Assembly (NCBI GenBank): GCA_038501625.1
Contig: JAZAYU010000176.1
Location: 310,001 to 374,000, forward strand
Direction of reading: 5' to 3'
Source of the DNA: Corbicula japonica
Lineage: Eukaryota > Mollusca > Bivalvia > Venerida > Cyrenidae
DNA length: 64,000 bases
Shown: in pieces, positions 50,191 to 60,838 of the stretch
Numbering within the stretch: position 1 is the stretch's first letter
How the letters are laid out: each line of letters opens with the position of its first letter
The notes under the pieces: generated by a model
Databases searched by the model: none
What the model saw: the letters and a program-made list of their open reading frames with translations, nothing else
What the model was told of the DNA's origin: nothing
Program-made: the position numbers and the translations under genes

Positions 50191-50544
50191 TTGATTTTCC
50201 TATCGTTTTCTCTTTGCATCATGTGTGTATTTTAGAGAAAATTAAGAATATTTTATACACCGGTTTTATGTTATACAGTATTATCTTTAATGTCCAGGTG
50301 GAAAAAAATATCGCTTTGTAAAGATTAACTAAATCAGATAGTTTTATCAAGCTCTTAAATTTAAAAGAGAGAAAGTTTTCATTTTTTTCATTTTAGTTGT
50401 CGGATATTTATCAGGATATTTGCAACGACGATAACATTGCTACTTCAAAAACGACCGTGTGATATCCTTTACTTTGATCTGCGTATTTTACTTATTTTAC
50501 AAATATGCACTTGATTATGTTATACAGTTTTGCATCTTGCCATT

Positions 50545-50814
50545 TTCGGTTTCCCCAAGTTAATTATGGAGTATTGTTATACCTTTCAGTATATATCCCC
50601 CAAGTTAAATATGGAGTATTGTTATACCTTTCAGTATATATCCCCCAAGTTAAATATGGAGTGTTGTTATACCTTTCAGTATATATCCCCCAAGTTAAAT
50701 ATGGAGTGTTGTTTTACCTTTCAGTATATATCCCCCAAGTTAAATATGGAGTGTTGTTATACCTTTCAGTATATATCCCCCAAGTTAAATATGGATTATT
50801 GTTATACCTTTCAG
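50545..50814 (+). repeat. 45-bp tandem array, six units, each carrying a 3' splice site
   Basis: Six head-to-tail units of exactly 45 bp end at the acceptor of GPCR exon 2. Each contains a possible branch-point motif (AAGTTAAAT), a TTATACCTTTCAG acceptor and the next eight bases, TATATATC, which equal the first exon bases. The acceptor AGs end at 50589, 50634, 50679, 50724, 50769 and 50814. Because 45 is a multiple of three, two frames stay open for about 118 codons, but this looks like a repeat artefact rather than a protein. Only the last unit joins to TM2. From any earlier one, the exon-1 phase runs into TAA after five codons. Confidence 0.9.
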
Positions 50815-50970
50815 TATATATCTTCTGTCTGTACTGGCCTCAGACACGGGGATGTTGGTGAGTTTGTTCTTTGTTTGGATTGAAACGTTGGGCCATCCTC
50901 TCAACCATTTGCCGGTCGTCTGCCAGATCCATGTCTACATGACTTATGTGTTTGGATTTCTTTCCATATG
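50815..50970 (+). CDS. Class A GPCR, second coding exon (TM2, loop 1, TM3)
   Basis: These 156 bases give one leading base, 51 codons and two trailing bases. In the phase set by exon 1 they are open and read as a textbook class A segment. TM2 contains L-A-S-D, whose Asp is the sodium-site residue (position 2.50). Next come a helix end with F-F-V-W-I, extracellular loop 1, and V-V-C carrying the TM3 cysteine (3.25) that normally pairs with loop 2. TM3 continues Q-I-H-V-Y-M-T-Y-V-F-G-F and ends at L-S-I. The acceptor is CTTTCAG ending at 50814 and the donor is ATATG|GTAAGT at 50970/50971. It is too short to appear as a long ORF. The following exon should begin by completing a TG_ codon (probably Trp) and lead to the E/D-R-Y motif. 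I found no such sequence in 50971-64000, so intron 2 probably runs past the window, at least 13 kb. Confidence 0.87.
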
Positions 50971-52716
50971 GTAAGTTATTAAAATGTACATGTGTGTATA
51001 TTCTTAATCCAATCAAACGTTACAATTTTCTTCCCTTATCTAAGAGCTTATTGAAAAAGTTTTCTTCTTTGCATTATCATACAACTTCTGGATTGACCAA
51101 TCGTTACGTCATTAAAAGCTTCCAAATCATGTTTCGTGTATATTTTTTTTTACTTTTTTATTTTTACAGAACTATACCGAACTAAACTTCTAACGCAGAT
51201 CTACACACAATAACAGTGCAGTTAAACACAATATTACGACAACCATTGGGACTGGGCAAAAGTGATTTCATTTTTTAGATAGTTTGTAATACATATCTGT
51301 AAAAAGAGACAATAAAATTGTTAGTCAGAGGTGATCTAAATTTTATTGTGGTCTTTTTAAGATGGTTAAATGTAAATACAATTTAAATAATAGATTGCTT
51401 AAATAAAACAAAATATTTGTAAAATATATTGCTGACGAATCGCTTCTGTTTCAGTCTGCTTCAATTTTCAGTTTTATAATCATTGGGTTCGTCGCGGGAA
51501 AAGGTGCATTTGGTCATATTTTTAGACAATTTAGTTGTTACTATATTTAGAATATAATTACAACTATCGATTATTTTCTCCTGACATTAAAGTGATTTTG
51601 TTACACATTTTTACAATAAAATGGTATTTTTACCGCAAAATGGATAATAAATGATGCAATTTGTTCAACTTTATGACGTCATTTCAAGAATTGACGTCAT
51701 TTGTCGGAGGGTACCTTTTCCCTTGATGCGCACCATATTACTAGTATTTTTATGAATTCTTTTTAAATTGTCAATATTTGTACAAAGAAGTCCCGTCTCA
51801 TAAAATACAAATTTATAAGATACTCATTCTGAAAAATCTGTTTCACTTTTTGATGTTTTTCTTAAAAAAAAACAACAACAACAACAGAAAATTGGTATTA
51901 GAAATTAATTTTCTCCTTACATGTGAGTGCGTGGCGGGAGTCAATATAAATATTATTGCACAAAGTATAAAGTGTTGATATTTAGTTCTTTACATCGTTT
52001 GGTTGCACACTTTTTTCAGTTTTGCTATCTTAACAATTCTTCTGCTATGATTGGCTTTTTATAAAACGTGCGTCTGATACTTAAGAAATATTGGGACTTG
52101 TACGAACGCCTCTTTGATAGCAACAGGCTAGTAATAATTTCTAACAGACAATACGGTTTACACTCTCATAGCCAAAACGGTTTTTACTTCTTTACTTCTG
52201 GAAAACAACCACAAAAATAGGGTTTCTGAGATATAAAAGTGTTGAAGCACTTGCAGAATAATATATGAAGTAAAGCATTTTGTAGCTGTAGTTGGGTAAA
52301 AAAAAAGACTTGTATAATATCTTGTCGACATCTTAAGTAGAGTCTTGGGTATTTCAGACTGCCACGTTCCAAGACAAATGTTTCAATAAATAAATCAACG
52401 CGAAGTACTAAGTTATATCGATGCCGTGGACTTTATATTGTGTACCACAATACTCATCTCATTTAGAAAATGGTGATTTGCTTTTTTTCCCGACATCTCC
52501 AAACGAGCCTGTAGTGTCACACATTGTCGCAGATGATACAAAATAAGTGTTGACTTTTCTCGGACAGTGCTGTCCGACACATTGTTAAGTTTTAATCACT
52601 CACTGTCACAGTACATTTTTATCAATACTGTTGTTATATATTTTGCACAGCTGTGATTCAAATGCAAGTTCTGGCACAAATGCTATTACTTGTTAAGATG
52701 GAATAAGAAACTTATA
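50971..52716. other. Start of receptor intron 2
   Basis: It begins GTAAGTTATT and is AT-rich. Around 51490-51720 an inverted pair GGGAAAAGGT/ACCTTTTCCC encloses two GACGTCATTT sites. No following exon is recognised. Confidence 0.45.
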
Positions 52717-53162
52717 GTCAGTACTGTTATCAGTAAAATAACCCTTTACCGATGTCATGCAGTGATTGTTACGTATATCAGGGTTATCCGATCAACCTTT
52801 TTTGGGGTTGTCCCGGTTAGCTCAATTGGTTGCGTCGCAGGAATTGCAGGGCTAGGCGCTGTCGCCGGGACGGTGCGGGTTCGCTCCCAGCTAGAGGCTC
52901 TATCATTTGAAATTCACAGTAGCGCTATTTGTGCAGTGTGGCGGCCGTAAAAAGTCTCCCCGTACATAAAGTCAGTACTGTTATCAGTAAAATAACCCGT
53001 TACCGATGTCATGCAGTGATTGTTACGTATATCATGGTTATCCGATCAACCTTTTTGGGGGTTGTCCCGGTTAGCTCATTTGGTTGCGTCGCAGGAATTG
53101 CAGGGCTAGGCGCTGTCGCCGTGACGGTGCGGGTTCGCTCCCAGCTAGAGGCTCTATCATTT
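52717..53162 (+). repeat. Head-to-tail dimer of the tRNA-like repeat, subfamily A
   Basis: Two units with a 254-bp period (GTCAGTACTGTTATCAG at 52717 and 52971), each ending in the A-box/B-box segment and CTAGAGGCTCTATCATTT. The second A box has a T change (TAGCTCATTTGG). The two units are nearly identical, so the duplication is young or homogenised. ORFs of 86 and 93 codons over them are chance. Confidence 0.88.
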
Positions 53163-54235
53163 AGATGGCACCGTTTAAGAGACATACCTGCTTCAATGAC
53201 CTTGTCATAAGTTGTAACATTTGTTTTTATTTATTGCTATAATTAAAAAAATATCGTGTTACATTCTATATATAATTAATTTAATTTTCAGGTTGATCAG
53301 AAAAATACTATTTGTTTTCTTATTTTTCTTTCCCATACCATTACTACGGCAACAATTGCAAAATGAAGTTGTCAATTGTAGTTAATGCCAATGTTTCTTT
53401 GAATTAAATACATACGATTGAAAAATGAATAAAATTAATTTATATACGTCCAAACAAGTTTGAAGTATATTTTTACACTTCAAATGCATTTTTAAGAATA
53501 TAGTTGATTAAAATTAATTCTTCTTTTTTCAGGTCTCACAAAATTCTGACAAAAACTTGCTCTAGATATAATGGGCATTTGTCAAAGCGCTGTATAATGG
53601 TGTAACATAGGAATCATAATACAAATCCGTTTTTATTAAAATGGTGTATTGAAGGAATAAAACAAATCCGATTTATATGCAAATTTCTTAATTATAAAGG
53701 AAATAGAAACAACATTGAATTCGATATTTGTAGCTATAATGTGGACTTTGGTGATGTGTCATGTTTTGTTTAAAAAAGGACAATTAAGCTATGGTAAAAA
53801 GATCTCGATTAAACTTTTTATCTTCTAAGGCATAACACTTTATGATGCAAATGAATTGTCATGCATATGTATGTACCACCCTACAGTTATTGATTTTCAC
53901 TTTTGCCAAACACAGATTGTCTTAACTACAAATTACTTAATGTTACAATTTCAGAAGAAACTAGCTTTTGAAAGAAATTCAGTCCGAAGGGAGGAATTCG
54001 TTACGAAATCAGGAGTAAAACATCGTAAGATGTTAATGTCTTTTATAAATAAGTGCTTCATTATTCTCTTGAAACTTTAAGCGCGTGGTAACAATTCCAT
54101 GTTCTTAATAATTAGAAAAATAAAGTACGTGATATTTGAGTGATGGTTAAATCAAATATATTGTTTTACTTGTTCGAATAATGTTTGGACACAATAAAAT
54201 GTTTATTTTGAATAAGACATTTCTCAGAACGGAAA
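53163..54235. other. Unassigned DNA
   Basis: AT-rich. A possible small exon at 53955-54022 (ATTTCAG before, GTAAGA after) gives a Lys/Arg-rich frame, but neither its phase nor a recognisable motif ties it to the receptor. Confidence 0.35.
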
Positions 54236-56485
54236 AAGGTGGTCTGTATGTAGAGCGTCGGACTGTGATCAAGGGACAGAACGGAAGACCGTTGTCTGTA
54301 TGTAGGTCGTCGGACTGTGATCCAGGGACAGAATGGAAGAACCTTGTCTGTAGGTAGAGCATGGGACTGTGATCCTGGGACAGAACGGAAGACCGTTTTC
54401 TGTATGTAGGTCTTCGGACTGTGATCCAGGGACAGAATGGAAGACCGTTGTCTGTAGGTAGAGCGTCGGACTGTGATCCAGGGACAGAATGGAAAACCGT
54501 TGTTTGTAGGTAGATGCCGGACTCTGATCCGGGGACGGAACGGAAGGCCGTTGTCTGTAGGTAGAGCGTGGGACTGTGATCTTGGGACAGCACGAAAAAC
54601 CGTTGTCTGTTGGTAATTGTCGGACTGTGATCCAGGGACAGAATGGAAGACTGTTGTCTGTAGGTAGCGCGTCGGACTGTGATCCAGGGACAGAACGGAA
54701 GACCATTGTCTGTAGGTAGAGCATCGGACTGATCCTGGGACAGAACTGAAGACCGTAGTCTGTAGGTAGAGCGTGGGACTGTGATCTTGGGACAAAACGG
54801 TAGACCGTTGTCTGTAGGTAGAGCGTGGGACTGTGATCTTGGGACAGAACGACCGTTGTCTGTAGGTAGAGCGTCGGACTGTGATCCATGGACAGAACGA
54901 AAGACCGTTGTCTGTAGATAGAGCGTCGGACTGTGATCCTGGGACAGAATGGAAGAACATTTTCTGTAGGTAGAGGCCGAACTCTGATCCAGGGACAGAA
55001 CGGAAGACCGTTTTCTGTTTGTAGAGCGTGGGACTGTGATCCATGGACAGAACGGAAGAACCTTGTTTGTAGGTAGAGCGTCGGACTGATCCAGGGACAG
55101 AATGGAAGACCGTTGTCTGTAGGTAAAGCGTGGGACTGTGATCTTGGGACAGGACGGAAGACCGTTGTCTGTAGGTTAAACGTGGGACTGTGATATTGGG
55201 ACAGGACGGTAGACCGTTGTCTGTAGGTAGAACGTGGGACTCTGATCTTGGGACATAACAGAAGACCGTTGTCTGTAGTTAGAGCGTCTGATTGTGATCA
55301 AAGCACAGAATGGAAGACCGTTGTCTGTAGGTAGAACGTGGGACTTTGATCTTGGAACATAACAGAAGACCGTTGTCTGGAGGTAGAGCGTGGGACTGTG
55401 ATCTTGGGACAGAACGGAAGACCATTGTCTGAAGGTAGAGCGTGGGACTTTAATCCTTAGACAGAACAGAAGACAGTTGTCTGTAGGTAGAGGCCGGACT
55501 CTGATCAAGGGACAGAACGGAAGACCATTGTCTTTAAGAAGAGGTCGGACTCTGGTCCAGGGACAGAACGGAAAACCGTTGTCTGTAGGTAGAGCGTCGG
55601 ACTGATCCTGGGACAGAACGGAAGACCGTTGTCTGTAGGTAGAGGCCAGACTCTGATCCAGGGACAGAACGGAAGACCGTTGTCTGTAGGTAGAGGCCGG
55701 ACTCTGACTCAGGGACAGAACGGACGACCGTTGTCTGTAGGTAGAGGCCGGACTCTGATCCAGGGACAAAACTGAAGACCGTTGTCTGTAGGTAGATGCC
55801 GGACTCTGATCGGAAGACCGTTTCTGTAGGTAGGTCCTCAGACTGTTAACCATCTCTGTAGGTATAGCATCGGACTGATCCTGGGACAGAACGGAAGAAC
55901 GTTGTCCGAAGGTAGAGCGTGGGGCTGTGATTCAGGGACAGAACGGAATACCGTTGTCTGTAGGTAGAGCGTGGGACTGATCCTGGGACAGAACGGAAGA
56001 CCGTTGTCTATAGGTAGAGCGTGGGACTGTGATTCAGGGACAGAACTAAAGACCGTTGTCTGTAGGTAGAGCGTGGGACTGTGATTCAGGGACAGGAAAC
56101 GGAAGACCATTGTCTGTAGGTAGAGCGTCGGACTGATCCAGGGACAGAACGGAAGACCGTTGTCTGTAGATAGAGCGTCGGACTCTGATCCTTGGATAGG
56201 ACGGAAGACCGTTTTCTGTAGGTAGATGCCGGACTCTGGTCCAGGGACAGAACGGAAAAACGTTGTCTGTAGGTAGAGCGTGGGACTGATCCTGGGACAG
56301 GACGGAAGACCGCTGTCTGTAGGTAGAGCGTTGGACTGTGATCCAGAGACAGAATGGAAGACCGTTGACTGTAGGTTGAGCATAGGCCTGTGATCTTGGG
56401 ACAGGATGGAAGACCGTTGTCTGTAGGTAGATGCCTGACTCTGATCCAGGGACAGAACGGACGACCGTTGTCTGTAGGTAGAGGA
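54236..56485. repeat. 52-bp minisatellite, about 43 units
   Basis: The unit is GTAGAGCGTCGGACTGTGAT, then CCAGGGACAGAACGG, then AAGACCGTTGTCTGTAG. Length variants carry GACTGATCC (shorter) or GATGCCGGACTCTGATCC. It is markedly GC-richer than its flanks. The minus strand of the consensus lacks stop codons in every frame, giving overlapping ORFs of up to 292 codons (for example 54166-55044) with a 52-residue period. I read these as repeat by-products, not genes. Confidence 0.95.
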
Positions 56486-57247
56486 CTCGCATTAATGTAA
56501 GCAGATAAGTGATATTCGTAGAATTCATAATGACACGATACAAATTTTGTCTGAATATCTACTTGCTTTTATGGTTTGTGAGTGCTGGCAAAGACAATCA
56601 ATGGTCACATCACTAACATGACAATCATAGGATCGTGCATATGTTTCAGACACTAACCGATTGACTTTAACTGTCCATGGATGAGTTTTATTTACTGTCA
56701 CTTGTTTTTATTACATTGATTTTGATGTATAACAGACGTTTTTAATGTTGTTTTAAGTTAACTGAATTATTCGAACCATTATGGGCTAATTAAGATTGTC
56801 TGTAACATCAAACAAACTTTGTGAAAACGTCTGCTCTGCAATACAATGGACACATGTAAGAGATCCCTCTAGTAAAATTGAGTACTACATAACTGTCAAA
56901 GAGAAATCGATACTGACAATACGATATTACAGATAATAATAGTAAATTGCATGATTGAATACTTTTGGGAGGCTAGAAATGATGAACCACGACGTACACG
57001 AGATTACAATAACAACAATCATCATTCTGTAATCAAAACCTCCGTCGGCTTCTAGTGCAGAAAATAAAATTTGCTTACAATTGCACATGCATAGTCATGG
57101 ATACAAATGTATTGCGTCACAAAACAAAATCCATTATAACGCTCTTTGGTTTCTGCCTGCAAAAACTTTTATATGATATAAATTTTGTTCATAATAATTG
57201 GTAGAAATATTTTGCAAAATATAATGCATTACATATTTTTATTGGGG
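56486..57247. other. Unassigned DNA
   Basis: AT-rich. Nothing recognised. Confidence 0.45.
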
Positions 57248-57661
57248 ACAGTACTGTGAACGTTTAAGGTTACAAACGAAACGCACGATACACGGAAAAC
57301 GGACGCACGATAAACGATAGACGGACGCACGATATGCGATAGACGGACGCACGATACACGGTATACGCACGATACACGATACTGCCGATTCATATAATTT
57401 GCGTACGAGATATCTAAAGATTTGAAAATGTTATGAAAATATAAGTTGAATGGTTGAAATTAAATGATTTAATTTGAATATGTAAGTAACTTTTTCACGT
57501 TGTACGATAAAATTAAAGACACAAGATGCACGATACACGATATACGGACGCACGATGCACGTTAGACGGACGCACGATACACGTTAAACGGACGCAAGAT
57601 ACACGATAGACGGACGCACGATAGACGCAAATTTTGTAACATTAAACGTTCACAGTACTGT
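57248..57661. mobile_element. Inverted-end element built of 21-bp repeats (414 bp)
   Basis: The two ends are inverted copies of ACAGTACTGTGAACGTTTAA with GTTACAAA following. Inside each end is a block of three to five tandem units resembling GGACGCACGATACACGATA (57280-57385 and 57520-57630), separated by ~130 bp of AT-rich sequence. The outermost CAGTACTG is itself palindromic, so it may be an 8-bp target duplication or part of the inverted repeat. There is no ORF. Confidence 0.7.
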
Positions 57662-59694
57662 AAACATAACCATGGATACGAACTTTAAAAATTATATAAT
57701 TCATGCTACATACTCACGGATACGATTGTATTGTAACAAATAATCCATTGTAAAGCATATGGTGGACACAGTTTATTGTATTGCAACATGAAAAATGGCG
57801 CCCGTATGCAAACTTGACCGGAAATCCCAGTTTATTTGATATTTACACTCGCTGCAACATATAACGTGATTTAATGCTTGCCGGCCTTGGGTAATGCAAT
57901 AAATTATCTATGCAAGCGTTACTTTTAGATTTAACCAAGCTCAGAAACCAATCGGAAAATGACATTATTCATTTAAAACTGAAAAAGGCAAGGAATCTTA
58001 CATGTACATAATTAGTGAGTTTTGTCTACTTCAAACAAAATCAAGGTAATAAAAATATAAGGAAAAGTTACTTTTAATTACTTAAACCAAGTTTCATCCC
58101 GGTATAGCTTTGAGAAATCTTGCTTGTTCCTATCACAGTAGCATTGTTTGTATGACACTTTCTCTGTTTAACCTGTGACGTTTTCTTATTTGAACTTCAG
58201 AAATGGCCTTGTATTTTGGAACCATTCTGAAACCATGTTGTCTGATAAACTCTTGCATGGTTTAAGCGCTGGTCACAGTACCTTTATCAGATTGGTTTAA
58301 GTTTCTGAACAGTAACAATTTCCAATTGTTTTGTTTTAAATATTTTTGCTGTGATACAAATAACTTTCTTCAGAATCTCTCTCTTAAAATTCTATTACGT
58401 GCCGTCCATAACCAAATCCATTCGATTTGTTGTTGTTGTTGTTGCTGTTGTTTTGCCAATGTCTTGATATCTGTATGAAAATATTGCACTGCAGTTTTCT
58501 TGATTAACGTAATATTTGTCTACTGAGCTGAGCTATTGAGCTGTGCTCATTCTGAGTATAGACGTCGAGGATAGTAAGTTGCATTTTCATTACGGCTCAA
58601 TTAAGTTTAATATTACTCAATAGTCGAGTTTGATGATTCTCAAAGTGCCGATTTCATCTCTGTTCATTAATTGATTTTATTTCCCACGAGGCATAAACAA
58701 AATAAAACAAAACAATAGATGTAAAAGAAAATGTCCCAAAACTTCACATTTCTCATGCAAATCGCTATAAAATTAAGTACGTCTAAATTATGCAGATTAT
58801 AATTCTTATATTTTCTAAGTTTCTAAGTTTATTAATTAGGTTTTAATCATCGGACTCAATTTCTTGGTGTATTAATGCTTTAACTTAATTTATTTGCAGT
58901 TCTTATCACTAGCATCACTCAGTTATCAGTCATCACCCCATAAACAACTTAAAGTTATCATATTAACTATCATTTCATTTATTGTTATTTAGTAAGGAAC
59001 CTGTCAGAAACATCCGTCATCGCCTCGTCAATAAACTGTCATTGTATTTTGGAATGTAAACACGATGAGCTATTAAACATCATTTCCAGGATCTTCAGAT
59101 AAAATATTGCAGGAAATAATCGTTTTATTAATAAAAATGGATTTCTTTTAGCTATTAAAGTTCTTACTGCATCCGTTCCAGAACGACCACTTGTCAGATT
59201 TCTTGTGATGCCACTTGTGGATGAAACGTTTGTTGTTTTTTTTATAACACTTGTGAACGGAAATTATCTTTTCCAAAAAAAGTCGGCACTTATTTGCATC
59301 TCGGAAATTAATACTATCCTAAAAAGAGCACAATATGTTATTAAACTCTGGATGGAACAACACACATTTTACTCTATATGTAAATATCTAAATTGGGACC
59401 AAGTAATGATTTGGTCAACAAGTTTCCTCGGATAATGACTTCTCTTCACCTTGTCAGATCCGAGAAAAAACAATCGCTTCAAGTTAACAAATATTGCTGT
59501 GTACTGTCCTGTCAAGCTAAAATAGACTTGGGACTAATTGTGACTCCGTCATATAATTAAAAAGATAGTTCTTGATCCGGTTAAGTTATTGTATGATTCA
59601 TATGAAGATATTAATCCGTCAAATTAGTGAAATGGGCATATCGGAAAAAGCGAAAAGAAGAGTATGAATATATATTATATAGCAATGAATGATT
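57662..59694. other. Unassigned DNA
   Basis: AT-rich with one short GTT repeat. A 76-codon frame at 59205-59435 is unrecognised. Confidence 0.45.
58428..58452. repeat. Short (GTT)n microsatellite
   Basis: A run of TTGTTGTTG with one GCTGTT interruption. Confidence 0.8.
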
Positions 59695-59814
59695 TTAGCA
59701 TATTGCAGCGTTAATCCGCAAAATTGATACAACTCGTCAGATTAGTAATTCCGTATTGGACAATGTCCGTTTTCCATTTCTTTACTTTGCAGCTTCCCGT
59801 GTTCTGTGACGTTA

Positions 59815-60838
59815 TACGAGGGTTGTCCCAATAAATCGTAGACTATTTGAATAAAAAGAAAACTACTGAACATACCTTTAAGCAAATTTCACAGTTAGTT
59901 AAGACATCATTTGGTAATTTGTATGCGAACTATCAAAGAAAAATATGTTAATATAAATAAATTGTAAACATTTTAACATGACGACCTATCGACCATCGGC
60001 GCACGTCACAACATCCTTACAATGCTCACACAGCATACTGTTACTCCTTCCTGAAGTACTTACTCTTCAGCTTGTTCTTACACTCACCGTGTCTGTCCAC
60101 CCGACTATTAAATATATTAATGTAACACTCTGTTGGAAGGCTTTTTTGAAGGCCAAGCCTTCTGATCTCGTCGCAGATCTCAAATTTGCGACCCCTTTAG
60201 CGCGAAAGTACACAGCGTCTAGCGGAGCGAGGTCCGGCGAGTACGGGGGATGACTAAATCCGAGTATTATTTCTGTTTCTCCATGTGAAAACTTTCTGTG
60301 CCACTTGAATACCAATGTTCTAGATATTAGGATGCTTCTTAACTTGTTTTTATTTCTTCGGCCTGTCTTTTGACATCAGTTTGCTTTTATTACAATATTG
60401 GATGATCGAAATGTGCGCCGCGGCTTCTTCAAACGTCGCGATTTTCATAAGAACTTAATGTTTACCCATTAGCATGAAACAAGCACTACTCTTATACAAA
60501 TTATGGCAACTTTTTGAAACTTTGCTTACTGATTTCAGAAAGATCACCACTTAAGGCAACATAAACAATTTGCGGCTAAAATGACATTGTGCAATGTATT
60601 AATTGTTTAAAGTAAATTATTGAATTCCAAATCATAGCGCTTTTTGACGTGCGCCGCCGATCGCTATCACGGTTTAATAAAGTGTATGTAATTTCTTTAT
60701 TTTAAAAGATGTTTCTTTGAAATTCAACCTACTTGTTACTAAATGATGTCTTAACTAACTGTGAAATTTGCTTAAAGATATGTTCAGTAGTTTCCTTTTT
60801 ATTCACATAGTCTACGATTTATTGGGACAACCCTCGTA
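59815..60838 (-). mobile_element. Defective mariner transposon (1,024 bp) with 102-bp inverted ends
   Basis: The terminal inverted repeats begin TACGAGGGTTGTCCCAATAA and match over 102 bp at each end (59815-59916 and 60737-60838) with only about four mismatches. They are flanked by TA on both sides (59813-59814, 60839-60840), the mariner target duplication. The interior holds a deleted transposase. Insertion was into a copy of the foldback repeat also present at 14.4 and 34.1 kb. Confidence 0.88.
60067..60448 (-). pseudogene. Mariner transposase remnant
   Basis: A possible start M-K-I-A-T-F-E-E-A lies at 60448, with a stop about 33 codons later. A second frame at 60067-60315 contains V-F-K-W-H-R-K-F, the conserved mariner segment before the catalytic domain. 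It then jumps to H-P-P-Y-S-P-D-L-A-P-L-D, the block around the last catalytic Asp. The stretch between, with the first two catalytic Asp residues, is deleted, so the protein cannot be active. Confidence 0.82.

Larger units (their letters stand above)
27871..50814 (+). other. Intron 1 of the GPCR gene (22,944 bp)
   Basis: The interval lies between a GTGAGT donor and a CTTTCAG acceptor whose flanking exons join in phase into continuous TM1-loop-TM2 sequence. It contains a CAT microsatellite near its 5' end, three tandem tRNA-like repeats, 37-bp and 35-bp minisatellites, a foldback repeat, two pearl-like elements, an antisense Penelope-like element and 41-, 38- and 45-bp arrays. Between them is AT-rich DNA in which I recognise no exon. 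Confidence 0.8.

Noticed and set aside
50505..50883. 118- and 117-codon ORFs with a perfect 15-residue repeat
   Set aside because: The 45-bp unit keeps frames open by arithmetic, and the sequence is an intron acceptor array. The real coding frame begins only at 50815 and is a different frame.
52815..52895. A tRNA gene
   Set aside because: A and B boxes are present, but the spacing is about 60 bp and no acceptor stem or anticodon arm pairs properly.
53955..54022. Exon 3 of the receptor
   Set aside because: It has splice-like borders and a basic frame, but it lacks the E/D-R-Y and TM4 sequence that must follow TM3, and its phase does not complete the TG_ codon convincingly.
54147..56543. Overlapping minus-strand ORFs up to 292 codons as a secreted repeat protein
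   Set aside because: Three frames are open at once and cover the same satellite. There is no start context, signal peptide or domain.
57820..57870. TM7 N-P-x-x-Y-like motif (N-P-S-L-F-D-I-Y)
   Set aside because: The preceding frame is not hydrophobic and hits no TM7 pattern; chance occurrence.
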